Below are positions 16,177 through 24,830 of a DNA stretch of 64,000 nt, piece after piece. Every line of letters begins with the position of its first letter. Position 1 is the first letter of the stretch. The DNA comes from Candidatus Melainabacteria bacterium (GTDB lineage: Bacteria; Cyanobacteriota; Vampirovibrionia; Obscuribacterales; Obscuribacteraceae): assembly GCA_003242885.1 (NCBI GenBank), contig QKMZ01000007.1, forward strand, positions 29,146 through 93,145. Direction: 5' to 3'. The translations under genes and the position numbers were made by a program. Under the pieces are notes generated by a model. The model searched no databases. It was given only the letters and a program-made list of their open reading frames with translations, and was not told where the DNA came from.

Positions 16177-17763
16177 ATGGAAAAGTTTTACGTAACGACA
16201 GCCATCGACTACGTGAATGCGTCGCCGCATATCGGTCATGCGTATGAAAAGATAGCCGCCGATGTTTTGGCTCGTTTTCACCGTATTCGAGGCAAGGATG
16301 TTTTCTTCCTGACAGGCGTCGATGAGCACGGTATCAAGGTAGAACGCACGGCCGCCGCCGCCGGCAAGAGCCCGCAAGAATTTGTCGACGAGATGTCGGC
16401 GAAGTTCAAAGCTGCCTGGGAAAAATTGAATGTTGTTCCGGACCGTTTTATTCGTACGACTGAAGATGAGCATAAAAAGGTCGTGCAAGAGATGTTTCGC
16501 CGCATGCAAGAGAAAGGCGACATCTATAAATCTTCTTACACCGGTCACTATTGCGAAGGCTGCGAAGACTTCGTGCGTGAGCGCGATTTAGATGAGCAAG
16601 GCAATTGCCCCAACCACAAGAAGCCGCCGCGTCAAGTAAGCGAAGAAAATTATTTCTTCAAACTGAGCAAATACAAAGATGCGATTCGAAAGTGGATGAC
16701 CGAAGATCCCAGTCGCGTACAGCCCGATGGTCGCCGCAAGGAAGTTTTGAATCAGCTCGAGGATCCTGAAGTCACAGACTTTAGCGTCTCGCGAAGCAAA
16801 AACTCCCTGAAGTGGGGCATTCCTGTGCCGGGCGACGAAGATCAAGTCATTTATGTGTGGATTGATGCTCTAACTAACTATTTCACCGGTGGTGGTGGAT
16901 TCGAAGGCAATGGGTATTGGCCTGCCACTCTGCATTTAGTCGGTAAGGACATCATCAAATTTCACTGCATTTACTGGCCTGCAATGCTTATGGCTGCAGG
17001 TGTCGAATTGCCGGCTGGCGTTTTTGCGCATGGATTTATTACTGTCGAAGGACAGAAAATCAGTAAATCGCTGGGCAACGTAATCGATCCGATTGCTCTG
17101 GTTGAACAGTATGGCGCTGATGCAGTTCGTTACTCACTTTTCTCAGGAAGCGCTTTCGATCAAGACGGAGATTTTTCCGGAAAAGAATTGATCAGACGAG
17201 TAAATTCCGAATTGGCTAACAATGTGGGCAACCTGCTTAACCGCAGTTTGACTCTTGTCGACAAAAATTGCGGTGGAAAAATTCCTGATTGCCAACCGGA
17301 AAACCTGGTTCGCAAGCAAGCAAATCTCATTCATGAAACTGTCGATGAGCACATGAAGAAGTACGATTTTTCAGGTGCTATCAACGCTATTTTGGCGCTG
17401 GTCGATCAGGCTAACAAGTATATGAATGATGAGAAGCCCTGGACTTTGTTCAAAGAAGGGAAACAGAAAGAAGGGGAAGAAGTGCTGTTCACCTGCTTGG
17501 AAGTGCTTCGCCGCACTGCCATGAACCTCTATCCTTTCACGCCTGAACTGTCGCAAAAGATGTGGTATCAACTCGGATACGATGACGAAGTTGGCAAGAT
17601 TGGCGATTCAATTAGAGACGATGGTTTCTTTGACCTGATACCAGCTGGTCAGACAGTGCGCAATCAGGGTCCGATATTCAAACGAATCGAAGATGGCGAC
17701 GGCGGGACTGACGGGGACAAGGCTGGTTCGGAAGTAGCAAAGTCCGCTAAAGGCAAGAAATAG
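16177..17763 (+). CDS. metG: Methionyl-tRNA synthetase (short form)
   Basis: 528 residues of a class I aminoacyl-tRNA synthetase that charges tRNA-Met. The HIGH motif is at residues 18-21 (ASPHIGHAYEKIAADVLARF) and KISKS at about 294-298 (KISKSLGNVIDP). One zinc knuckle is visible (CEGC, later CPNH), as in the Thermus-type MetRS. The anticodon-binding domain follows (NNVGNLLNRS and EKPWTLFKEG). The C-terminal tRNA-binding (EMAP-like) domain of longer forms is absent; the protein ends in a short charged tail. GGGGAG five bases upstream fixes the start. Confidence 0.96.
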   Translation: MEKFYVTTAIDYVNASPHIGHAYEKIAADVLARFHRIRGKDVFFLTGVDEHGIKVERTAAAAGKSPQEFVDEMSAKFKAAWEKLNVVPDRFIRTTEDEHKKVVQEMFRRMQEKGDIYKSSYTGHYCEGCEDFVRERDLDEQGNCPNHKKPPRQVSEENYFFKLSKYKDAIRKWMTEDPSRVQPDGRRKEVLNQLEDPEVTDFSVSRSKNSLKWGIPVPGDEDQVIYVWIDALTNYFTGGGGFEGNGYWPATLHLVGKDIIKFHCIYWPAMLMAAGVELPAGVFAHGFITVEGQKISKSLGNVIDPIALVEQYGADAVRYSLFSGSAFDQDGDFSGKELIRRVNSELANNVGNLLNRSLTLVDKNCGGKIPDCQPENLVRKQANLIHETVDEHMKKYDFSGAINAILALVDQANKYMNDEKPWTLFKEGKQKEGEEVLFTCLEVLRRTAMNLYPFTPELSQKMWYQLGYDDEVGKIGDSIRDDGFFDLIPAGQTVRNQGPIFKRIEDGDGGTDGDKAGSEVAKSAKGKK

Positions 17764-17821
17764 GTCCGATTCAATCCACTTAGCCTCCATATCCTCTAAT
17801 ATAGTTGGGGGAGACTTAAGC

Positions 17822-18796
17822 GTGACCGAAGCAAATCCGCAGGCCGAAAATCAAACAGACGTTCAACGGGCTTCTATTGCACCCGCAGAAAAAGTCGGCT
17901 TGATTCTCAAATTGATTCGACCAAAACAATGGGCGAAGAATTTGATTGTTTTTGCTCCCGCGCTTTTTTCCGGCAAAATTTTTGAACCCGCTACTTTGTC
18001 GGCAGCGTCCCTCTGCTTCGTTGCCTTTTGCATGTGCGCCAGCGCAGTTTATGTCGTCAACGATGTATTGGATTGCAAGTCCGATCGTTTACATCCCAAA
18101 AAGAAAAACCGTCCGGTTGCATCCGGAAAAATCAGTGTTCCTCTAGCGCTGTCGCTAGGTGTCATTTGCGCCGCAATAGCTCTATCGATTGGATTTCTTG
18201 TTCGACCTACGGTTGATGTTTTCTTGCTTGTGTATTTCGTCTTGATGATGTTTTATGCACTGGTTTTGAAACATTATGTACTGCTCGACGTGTTTGCAAT
18301 CGCTGCGGGATTCGTATTGCGTGCAGCGGCAGGCGCTGCAGCTGCCGGAGTTGAATCATCCGGCTGGTTCTTAGCGTGCACCTCATTTGGTGCCCTGTTC
18401 TTAGGACTTGAAAAACGACGCCAAGAAACAATGCTTTTGAAAAACGATGCTGCTTCGCACAGAAAAACTTTGAATGCCTATTCACCGGAATTGGTAGACC
18501 GTATGGAAGCTGTGATTGTGCCCAGTCTAGTCACTTGCTACGCCTTTTACACATTCCAGTCGTATCACGGTCAGTGGATGATGCTTACTCTGCCGTTTGT
18601 CCTTTACGGCGTGATGCGGTATCAAGTTTTGTCAGTCCGTTCGGATGAAACCGGCGCGCCCGATGAAGTCTTATGGAAAGATCGCGGTATTCAAATCACG
18701 CTATTACTCTGGATCTTGACCAGTGCCGGTGTAGTTTACGACGTGATACCAAAATTCTTTCAGATGACTTCGGCCTTCTTGGACGGGCTTCGATAG
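17822..18796 (+). CDS. UbiA-family prenyltransferase (decaprenyl-phosphate phosphoribosyltransferase-like)
   Basis: 324 residues with about eight hydrophobic helices. The first Asp-rich motif is NDVLDCKSDRLHPKKKNRPVASG (about residues 80-102; NDxxDxxxD), and RPKQWAKNLIVFAPALFSG precedes it. This wording is typical of the UbiA subgroup that includes decaprenyl-phosphate phosphoribosyltransferase, which moves phosphoribose from PRPP to a polyprenyl phosphate in the membrane. Other UbiA members attach prenyl chains to aromatic rings, so the acceptor is inferred from similarity. The GTG start at 17822 has GGGGGAGA seven bases upstream. A GNAT gene starts one base after its stop. Confidence 0.8.
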   Translation: MTEANPQAENQTDVQRASIAPAEKVGLILKLIRPKQWAKNLIVFAPALFSGKIFEPATLSAASLCFVAFCMCASAVYVVNDVLDCKSDRLHPKKKNRPVASGKISVPLALSLGVICAAIALSIGFLVRPTVDVFLLVYFVLMMFYALVLKHYVLLDVFAIAAGFVLRAAAGAAAAGVESSGWFLACTSFGALFLGLEKRRQETMLLKNDAASHRKTLNAYSPELVDRMEAVIVPSLVTCYAFYTFQSYHGQWMMLTLPFVLYGVMRYQVLSVRSDETGAPDEVLWKDRGIQITLLLWILTSAGVVYDVIPKFFQMTSAFLDGLR

Positions 18797-18797
18797 T

Positions 18798-19298
18798 TTG
18801 AAAAACACAACCGAGATCACTGTTCGCGCTGCTGAACTGATGGATGGAGACGCCGTCTGGTCGGTGATAGAACCTGTTATACGAGCGGGAGAAACATATG
18901 CGCTTCCTCGTGATATGACACGGCTGGATGGACTGAAATATTGGTTTTCTGAAGAGCACGAAGTATTTGTCGCGTGCGAGGGCAATCAGGTCTTAGGAAC
19001 TTATTTCTTACAAGGCAACCACTTGGGCGGTGGCTCACATGTTGCCAATGCCGGCTATGTCACTGCAGGGCATGCGACGGGCAGAGGCGTAGCTAAGAAG
19101 ATGCTGGAGCACTCTCTGCAACGCGCCCTAGAACGTGGCTTCACTGCCATGCAATTCAATTTCGTCGTAAGCTCTAATGAATCTGCAGTGAGGCTCTGGC
19201 AGAAAAACGGATTTGTGATTGTAGGAACATTGCCTGGTGCTTTCCACCACCCTCACTTTGGGCTGGTCGACGCCTATGTGATGTTCCGCAAGTTGTAG
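18798..19298 (+). CDS. GNAT-family N-acetyltransferase
   Basis: 166 residues. It begins TEITVRAAELMDGDAVWSVI, the usual first strand and helix of GNAT enzymes. The acetyl-CoA-binding motif A is NAGYVTAGHATGRGVAKKMLEHSLQRALERG (pattern GxGxA-like), and motif B is NFVVSSNESAVRLWQKNGFVIVGT. It probably acetylates a small amine or protein N-terminus. The TTG start lies directly after the prenyltransferase stop, so the two are co-transcribed; the target is not visible. Confidence 0.82.
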   Translation: MKNTTEITVRAAELMDGDAVWSVIEPVIRAGETYALPRDMTRLDGLKYWFSEEHEVFVACEGNQVLGTYFLQGNHLGGGSHVANAGYVTAGHATGRGVAKKMLEHSLQRALERGFTAMQFNFVVSSNESAVRLWQKNGFVIVGTLPGAFHHPHFGLVDAYVMFRKL

Positions 19299-19365
19299 GC
19301 TCAACGCCATGCGTCGCCAGGCTTCTCTATAACTATTTTCCGGAGCCCGTTTAATGTTTGGGGGA

Positions 19366-19371
19366 TATAAA
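19366..19371 (+). promoter_or_regulatory. Candidate -10 of P450 gene
   Basis: TATAAA lies 10 bases upstream of the inverted-repeat operator. I see no clear -35 17 bases before it, so this is tentative, but it would place the operator over the transcription start. Confidence 0.25.
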
Positions 19372-19381
19372 AGGCATAAAA

Positions 19382-19411
19382 TGAACGTTGAACGATTTTG
19401 TTCAGTGTTCA
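19382..19411. promoter_or_regulatory. Candidate TetR operator upstream of P450
   Basis: TGAACGTTGAAC (19382-19393), a six-base spacer, and GTTCAGTGTTCA (19400-19411) form an inverted repeat in which 10 of 12 positions pair. Each arm is itself a direct repeat of a TGAAC pentamer with a two-base gap, so the site reads as four pentamers arranged symmetrically. It lies 16 bases before the P450 ATG. The regulator is likely the TetR encoded directly after the P450, giving autoregulation of the pair. Confidence 0.62.
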
Positions 19412-19427
19412 TTTTGGAGGTCTGAAT

Positions 19428-20813
19428 ATGTCTGCTATGACTACCGCTCCAGCGGATCCCAAAACTGCAAAACCCATGCCTGTTGCCACAAGCCGTTCTG
19501 GACTGACAGCTATTAAGCAGTTAAAAGCTGATCCCCTCAGTTTTTACATGGGAAACAGGGCTGATTATGGTGATTATGTACGAATCAAAAGCCTGCCCGG
19601 ATTTGATTTCTACACTCTGACCTACCCAACTGCAATTGAGCACGTTCTTCAAACTCACCAGAAAAACTTCCGCAAGCCCGATGTTTTTCTGAAGCCGACA
19701 ATTCTACTTCTCGGAAATGGCATTTTTACTTCCGAAGGAGATTTTTGGATGAAGCAAAGGCGGTTATCACAACCCGCTTTTCACCGAAATCACATCGGAG
19801 CAATGGCGAAAGTTATCGTTGAATGCGTTGAGAAGATGTTGGCTTCATGGGACAGGAAGCCTGATGGCAGTCAGATCGATTTGCAGCATGAAATGGTGCA
19901 TCTGACTCTTAGCGTGGCGGGGCGTACTTTATTTAGTACTGATTTGACTAATCACGCTACGGACGTCGGGCTTGCAGTCAGAGATGCATTTGAAGTTCTC
20001 AATCACAAGATGAATAACTATCCATTTGTTTTTCCACTCTGGGTGCCGACTCAAGACAATAAGCAGTTCAATCGCGCCAAAGGGATTTTGGATTCTGTAA
20101 TTACAAAAATAATTTCCGAGCGTAGAAAAGATTCACAGGTGCATCACGATTTTCTCGGCATGCTTATGAGTGCTAAGGACGAAGAGTCAGGGCAAGGAAT
20201 GTCTGATGAACAGCTGAAAGACGAAGTTTTGACTCTTCTGGTAGCTGGACATGATACTGTTGCTGCGAGTTTGGCCTGGACGTGGATTATGTTGTCGAGA
20301 CATGCAAATGTGCGCGCACATTTGCATGATGAATTGAAGAATGTGCTTGATGGTCGAACACCTGAGCTGGCTGATAGTGAGCGCTTGACGTATACCAAAA
20401 TGATCTTCGATGAAACTCTTCGGCTCTACCCACCTGCGTGGGGGCAGCCGAGACAATCAATCGATGAGGACGTTATAGATGGATATTACTTGCCAAAGAA
20501 TGCTTTTGTTTCTCTCAATCAATACACAACTCATAGACATCCGGAATTCTGGGAGAGACCAGAAGAGTTTGATCCTGAGCGCTTCACACCCGATAAGGTA
20601 AAAAGTAGACCTCGCTTTTCTTATTTCCCATTTGGCGGTGGTGCACGCGTTTGCATAGGGCAAAATCTTGCACTGTTGGAAGCCCAGTTGGCTATAGCGA
20701 CGATCGCTCAGCGCTATCAAATAGATGTTCTGCCCGGACAAACAATTGTTCCTGATCCCACATTTACTCTGATTCCCAGAGGAATTGTCTCTGCGACTTT
20801 GAAGCGGAGATAA
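19428..20813 (+). CDS. Cytochrome P450
   Basis: 461 residues from ATG 19428 (GGAGG seven bases upstream). P450 signatures are all present: the I-helix oxygen-binding motif AGHDTVAASLAWTW, the ExxR motif in DETLRLYPPAW, the PERF segment (FDPERFTPD), and the heme loop FPFGGGARVCIGQNLALLEAQL, with the thiolate Cys at residue 409. It should be a soluble heme mono-oxygenase; the N-terminus lacks a convincing TM anchor. The layout (long FLKPTILLLGNGIF, QRRLSQPAFHR) resembles CYP110/CYP102-like bacterial fatty-acid or terpene hydroxylases, but I cannot name the substrate. No dedicated ferredoxin gene is adjacent. A TetR gene follows after four bases. Confidence 0.93.
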   Translation: MSAMTTAPADPKTAKPMPVATSRSGLTAIKQLKADPLSFYMGNRADYGDYVRIKSLPGFDFYTLTYPTAIEHVLQTHQKNFRKPDVFLKPTILLLGNGIFTSEGDFWMKQRRLSQPAFHRNHIGAMAKVIVECVEKMLASWDRKPDGSQIDLQHEMVHLTLSVAGRTLFSTDLTNHATDVGLAVRDAFEVLNHKMNNYPFVFPLWVPTQDNKQFNRAKGILDSVITKIISERRKDSQVHHDFLGMLMSAKDEESGQGMSDEQLKDEVLTLLVAGHDTVAASLAWTWIMLSRHANVRAHLHDELKNVLDGRTPELADSERLTYTKMIFDETLRLYPPAWGQPRQSIDEDVIDGYYLPKNAFVSLNQYTTHRHPEFWERPEEFDPERFTPDKVKSRPRFSYFPFGGGARVCIGQNLALLEAQLAIATIAQRYQIDVLPGQTIVPDPTFTLIPRGIVSATLKRR

Positions 20814-20817
20814 ATGC

Positions 20818-21420
20818 GTGGCACGAACAACCTTTTCCGATAGCACCAAAGATCAAAAACGCGCTGAGATAATTTTGGCTGCGAGAAAATTGTTCAAACG
20901 CTTTGGCGTCAAGAAGACGACGATGCGGGACATCGCTTCTGAAGCCGGTCTTGCTGTTGGTACACTTTATCTTTATTTTAAAAGTAGAGATGAAGTCGTT
21001 CTGGCCTGTGCCGAAGCTTTTGAGCAAGTTCATTTGGAAGCAGCCAAGTTAGCTTTAGAATCATCCGGTTCTCCGGCAGAACGCCTGAAAATGTACATAC
21101 TTGGGCGTTTTCGCGCTTCGGCAGAAACACGCACCAGCGACAGTCACGTCGCCGAAATCGCTCGCGCCGTAATTCGGGTTCGTCCGACACGTTTGGAAGA
21201 TGAGTCGAAAATCATGCAACACACTATCCTCGAACTATTCGCTCAAGGCTCTAAAGACGGCAGCTTCCGCATTGCTGATCCGAACCGAGATATGATGATT
21301 TTTCTCTACTCGATCGCTTGGTTCTTTCCAATTGAGAAGTCTGAGTTCTTGCCTGAGCCTGAGGAATCAGTACTCGCCAAACTAATCGATTGGTTCATCG
21401 AAAAGTGGTCGGCAGCCTGA
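20818..21420 (+). CDS. TetR-family transcriptional regulator
   Basis: 200 residues. The HTH region KRAEIILAARKLFKRFGVKKTTMRDIASEAGLAVGTLYLYFKSRDEVV is a textbook TetR N-terminus. The C-terminal ligand-binding domain is helical and variable. The GTG start, with GGAGA upstream, lies four bases after the P450 stop, so the two genes form an operon. It likely represses its own operon through the inverted repeat at 19382-19411 and releases on binding a P450 substrate or lipid-like ligand. Both the binding and the ligand are inference. Confidence 0.92.
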   Translation: MARTTFSDSTKDQKRAEIILAARKLFKRFGVKKTTMRDIASEAGLAVGTLYLYFKSRDEVVLACAEAFEQVHLEAAKLALESSGSPAERLKMYILGRFRASAETRTSDSHVAEIARAVIRVRPTRLEDESKIMQHTILELFAQGSKDGSFRIADPNRDMMIFLYSIAWFFPIEKSEFLPEPEESVLAKLIDWFIEKWSAA

Positions 21421-21477
21421 GACTAGCGCACCAAGGGGCAGCCCGCGAACCAAATCAATTGCATCTCAATCGCTCGA

Positions 21478-22989
21478 CTATGCGTTTGGCCTGTATGCAA
21501 CTACTCTCTGGAAGCTTCTTCCGTTGAATACGTTGGCGTTCTCAACCGTAATGCGACGCTTGCTTGAGCTATTCTGAGCGACCATTCCATCGCCTGCATA
21601 AATAGCGGCGTGCCCTGGTTGATTGCCGGCGCGATTACCAATAATGATGTCTCCCGGGCGCAGATCTCTCATGTCGACTTGCTGAAATCCACTGCGGCGC
21701 AAACTGTTTTCCAATCCCTGGCAATTGGTGTCGCGAATGTTCAGGTTGAAGGTGTTTCTCAAGGCCGCGCTCACGAATGTTGCACAACCGCGGGTTTCCG
21801 GCACGCGAGGATCGTATTCGCGTACCGAGCGACCGAGCATTCCTTGAATAGTCCCCGCAAGATTGTTCCAGTATTGGTCACTTCTTCCGCGACCGTAGCG
21901 GTCATATTGATCGTATCTGCCATAACGATCGTATTGATCCTGGCGTCCGTAGCGATCGTACTGGTCATAACGGCCGTAACGGTCATATTGACCATATTGG
22001 TCACGACCATAGCGGTCTCTGCCGTTCTGATTACCCCAGCCATACTGGTCTAGATCATATGGACGTCCGTACTGGTCACGACCTTGCTGCCAGCTTCTAT
22101 CTTCATAGCGGTAGCGTGGATCTCTGTATTGATCGCGTCCATATTGGTCACGTCCATAGGGGTCGCGCCCATATTGATCCCAACCATACTGGTCTCTGCC
22201 GTATGGGTCGCGTCCGTAGTTGCTGCGGTCATAGCGGTCATACTGACCCCATTGACCTTGTCTCTGGCGCTGCATCATTTGCATGATCAATGCCAGAGCC
22301 ATGCGCTGCATTTGTTGGCCGCGATAATTATCGTTCCATTGACCGTTGTAGCCGTCATAGCGTCCATATTGGTCGCCATAGCGATCGTAGTAGCGGTCAC
22401 GTCCCCACTGGCTGCCATTGCCCCAGCCGTACTGGTCGGGCTGATAGGGTCTGCCATAGTTATCTCTATAGGTAGGCGTGCCGTAATTGTCATAACGGTC
22501 ATAGCCACCGTAGCGGTCATAGCCACGATTATAGTTATTGAAATTGTCGTAATTCATCCAGCCATGGCGCCCGCCATTGCCTAGATTGAGCTGCACTGGT
22601 CCAAGTTGCAAGCGAATGTTCGGACCATAGTTATAGTTGGCTCGGACGATATCGTCATATCCGCCCCAATTCGATGCGTAGTTTGGATTGTCGCGCGGAT
22701 CATAGCCCCGGTTCGAATCGTAAGCATCGTATTGCATACGTCTGTAGGTGGCTTCATCGACCCCGAGGCGCTCTCTGGAAGGATAAATAACCATCCCATT
22801 GTCGCCATTGAAATTCGACCTGGCGTAAATGCCGGGATCGCCCGAGAAATTGCCCATATCAGCGTAAATGCCTGGGTCGATGTCTCGTCCGCTCATTGGA
22901 CGTCCGTTTGGACCCAGCAATACATCGCCCCATTGGGCTTGGTCATTTTGGTACCCTGGGCTCGGGCTGTCATAGAATTCCCTGGACAT
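21478..22989 (-). CDS. Low-complexity Tyr/Asp/Arg/Gly/Gln-rich protein with C-terminal NlpC/P60-like domain
   Basis: 503 residues, no signal peptide seen. Residues about 130-385 are dominated by YDRYGRDQYG-type repeats (Tyr, Gly, Asp, Arg, Gln, Asn) interrupted by a Met/Gln-rich helix (MQRMALALIMQMMQRQRQGQ). The last ~115 residues form an NlpC/P60 or CHAP-like peptidase fold: RGCATFVSAALRNTF with the probable catalytic Cys at about residue 400, LRPGDIIIG, then QPGHAAIYAGDGMVAQ with the probable catalytic His. Such domains cut peptidoglycan peptides or amides. The repeat part resembles prion-like domains that promote condensation or adhesion. The repeats appear fast-evolving at the DNA level. 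Function is inferred from the C-terminal domain only. Confidence 0.68.
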   Translation of the reverse strand: MSREFYDSPSPGYQNDQAQWGDVLLGPNGRPMSGRDIDPGIYADMGNFSGDPGIYARSNFNGDNGMVIYPSRERLGVDEATYRRMQYDAYDSNRGYDPRDNPNYASNWGGYDDIVRANYNYGPNIRLQLGPVQLNLGNGGRHGWMNYDNFNNYNRGYDRYGGYDRYDNYGTPTYRDNYGRPYQPDQYGWGNGSQWGRDRYYDRYGDQYGRYDGYNGQWNDNYRGQQMQRMALALIMQMMQRQRQGQWGQYDRYDRSNYGRDPYGRDQYGWDQYGRDPYGRDQYGRDQYRDPRYRYEDRSWQQGRDQYGRPYDLDQYGWGNQNGRDRYGRDQYGQYDRYGRYDQYDRYGRQDQYDRYGRYDQYDRYGRGRSDQYWNNLAGTIQGMLGRSVREYDPRVPETRGCATFVSAALRNTFNLNIRDTNCQGLENSLRRSGFQQVDMRDLRPGDIIIGNRAGNQPGHAAIYAGDGMVAQNSSSKRRITVENANVFNGRSFQRVVAYRPNA

Positions 22990-23264
22990 AGTTCACTCGC
23001 GAAGTGGTTAGGCAGAATCTTGCGATTCCGGAAAGCTCAAAGGTTTTTCGTGCATTGGGTAACTTGAATATAGGTTAAATTGGCGCCCCTGCCCCCCCGG
23101 TTTTCACCATCCTGTACGTGAAATCCACAAGAAATGTCCTTAATTAAGGCAATTTTGTTGAAAGATCTGTTGCAAGTCCGCCTTCGCGACTATGAAACCA
23201 GCAGTCGTCTTAACAACACAGAACGTGAACCTTCAGCGGATGCAAACGGTGTTACACTTTTTTC

Positions 23265-24146
23265 GTGACTAAAGCTTTGATGATTAAGTTTCCGCCTCGG
23301 GCATCACTCGGAAGTCTCTATACTTCGGAAGTCGTGTTTCCCCATATGCGGTTATGGGTCGGCGAAGCACAGGGCGAGCGCGAATTGTCTGTCCCGGAAG
23401 GGCGCATGCTCGGTATTGCAATGCGCAATCTGGACGCAACAACGATCAGCGATGCCGTCAAAGATGGTCTAAAACAATTGCAGTCGGTTGATTTGTCGAC
23501 CAGCTACTTTTCCGAAAGCACTCTCAACTGGCTCCATTTTATTGAGGACCTGAAAGAGCTTAGGCTGGATTTTCTCAAGGTGCGAGCAGCCGAGTTGGTT
23601 GGGCTAGCCCCGCTTTCCTCTTTGAGCACTTTGTGGCTTACCGGTGCAGAACTTGGTGATAGCGAACTGGGAGCAGTTGCTACTGTCCAGGGAATCGAGA
23701 ACTTGATTTTGAAATCAACACGAATCACCGATGCCGGGCTGGTTCATATGCCGTCCATGAAAAAGCTTACTCGCCTTCATTTGCCGTCGCAAATCACTGA
23801 TCAAGGTATCGAACACCTGATTGGCTGCAAGACTCTTACGAAGCTCGATATCTCGCAAACTAAGATAACTGATAAAGCGCTAGGGCACCTAGAAAAGATC
23901 GAAAGCCTTGAAGAGCTGTATTTGAATGACACCACCCTTGGTGACCAGGCCTTGTCGGCGATTTCTCAACTGAAGAATTTGAAAGTGCTTTTCTTGTGCG
24001 GAACGAAATTGACAGACTCCGGCCTGACTTTCCTCGAACAGCTTGAGCAGCTAGAACACCTTGAGTTGAGAGACACCAAGGTTTCCGAAATGGGCGTGCA
24101 AAGAGTTAGATCGCGATTAGCGAACTGCGCGATTTTTGGACCGTAG
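23265..24146 (+). CDS. Leucine-rich-repeat protein
   Basis: 293 residues. From about residue 70 to the end there are repeats of ~24 residues such as ITDQGIEHLIGCKTLTKLDIS and ITDKALGHLEKIESLEELYLN, with LxxLxLxxTxITDxGL spacing as in the cysteine-containing or GALA-like LRR classes. No signal peptide and no TM helix. LRR arrays form curved protein-binding surfaces; the partner is unknown. The first ~65 residues are not repeated. It has a GTG start without a strong ribosome site, and converges on the zinc-ribbon gene. Confidence 0.78.
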   Translation: MTKALMIKFPPRASLGSLYTSEVVFPHMRLWVGEAQGERELSVPEGRMLGIAMRNLDATTISDAVKDGLKQLQSVDLSTSYFSESTLNWLHFIEDLKELRLDFLKVRAAELVGLAPLSSLSTLWLTGAELGDSELGAVATVQGIENLILKSTRITDAGLVHMPSMKKLTRLHLPSQITDQGIEHLIGCKTLTKLDISQTKITDKALGHLEKIESLEELYLNDTTLGDQALSAISQLKNLKVLFLCGTKLTDSGLTFLEQLEQLEHLELRDTKVSEMGVQRVRSRLANCAIFGP

Positions 24147-24196
24147 TAAAAACGATATTTCTGCCGAAGTGCAGTCAATTGAGTGGGCGCGATGCG

Positions 24197-24649
24197 CTAC
24201 TTAATTTTCTTCATGTACTTTTCTACGATTTTGGCATTTTGGTTCAAACGATCGTCGAACTCTTTGAACCCGGCATCGCCCAGGAATGCTTTCAGACCAA
24301 ACGCGTATGCAGTCATGGCTCCGGCAACGGCTAAAAGAATTAAGCCTAATCGGCGACCCTGCACAATCCAGCCAAAGTTTCTGCGTCCGGCTTTGAGGCG
24401 CAATTCATTTTTTCGGGAAACTTCTTCAGTCTGGATGCCATACAATTCAGCGGCGGATTTCTTCGTTGGCGCCCAATCCTGTCTTGCTTCATCATGGGGG
24501 ATGAAGTGAGAGCAGTGTTCGCAGACAGTCCTGGGTTGCCTCGGATTCGAGTGCCCGCAACGCGGACAGTCAAGCATCTGAATTTGCACGTCGGCAAAGT
24601 CAATCTTGTACTGTGAATCCGTCATTACCATGTTTTTGTCGAAAGCCAT
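24197..24649 (-). CDS. Zinc-ribbon membrane protein
   Basis: 150 residues. Two CxxC pairs (LDCPRCGHSN and TVCEHCSHF) form a zinc ribbon near the N-terminus. A single TM helix at about residues 100-120 (LGLILLAVAGAMTAYAFGL) is followed by a short charged tail. The zinc ribbon is probably cytoplasmic. No further family resemblance. GAGGG eight bases upstream supports ATG 24649. Confidence 0.6.
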   Translation of the reverse strand: MAFDKNMVMTDSQYKIDFADVQIQMLDCPRCGHSNPRQPRTVCEHCSHFIPHDEARQDWAPTKKSAAELYGIQTEEVSRKNELRLKAGRRNFGWIVQGRRLGLILLAVAGAMTAYAFGLKAFLGDAGFKEFDDRLNQNAKIVEKYMKKIK

Positions 24650-24740
24650 GTCGAACCCTCGAAGAACCTAGTCTCGCCTGTTAGGGGCGTTATACCCCTT
24701 TCGGGCTATTTGTATTCACCATATTAGCTCTTAACTCTTA

Positions 24741-24770
24741 CAGATCTAATATTCCAATTATTAGGATCTG
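24741..24770. repeat. Inverted repeat between zinc-ribbon and TPR genes
   Basis: CAGATCTAATA (24741-24751) pairs with TATTAGGATCTG (24759-24770) apart from one bulged base, giving an 11-bp hairpin in the 181-base gap. It lacks a clean T-run on either strand, so it is either a processing hairpin or an operator for the zinc-ribbon gene. Confidence 0.3.
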
Positions 24771-24830
24771 AAGAAAGAGCCGTCAAGAGCTCTAAAAAAT
24801 ACCCCGACAAATAGGACTCTCTCCGGAAGG

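Noticed and set aside
22084..22584. Long plus-strand frames opposite the Tyr-rich repeats (Ile/Val-rich)
   Set aside because: They are the complement of the YDR/YGR repeat codons, so the apparent hydrophobic protein is a shadow of low-complexity coding.
21478..22989. CRISPR-like or microsatellite reading of the repeat region
   Set aside because: Repeats are imperfect, codon-phased and within one long open frame; there are no spacers.
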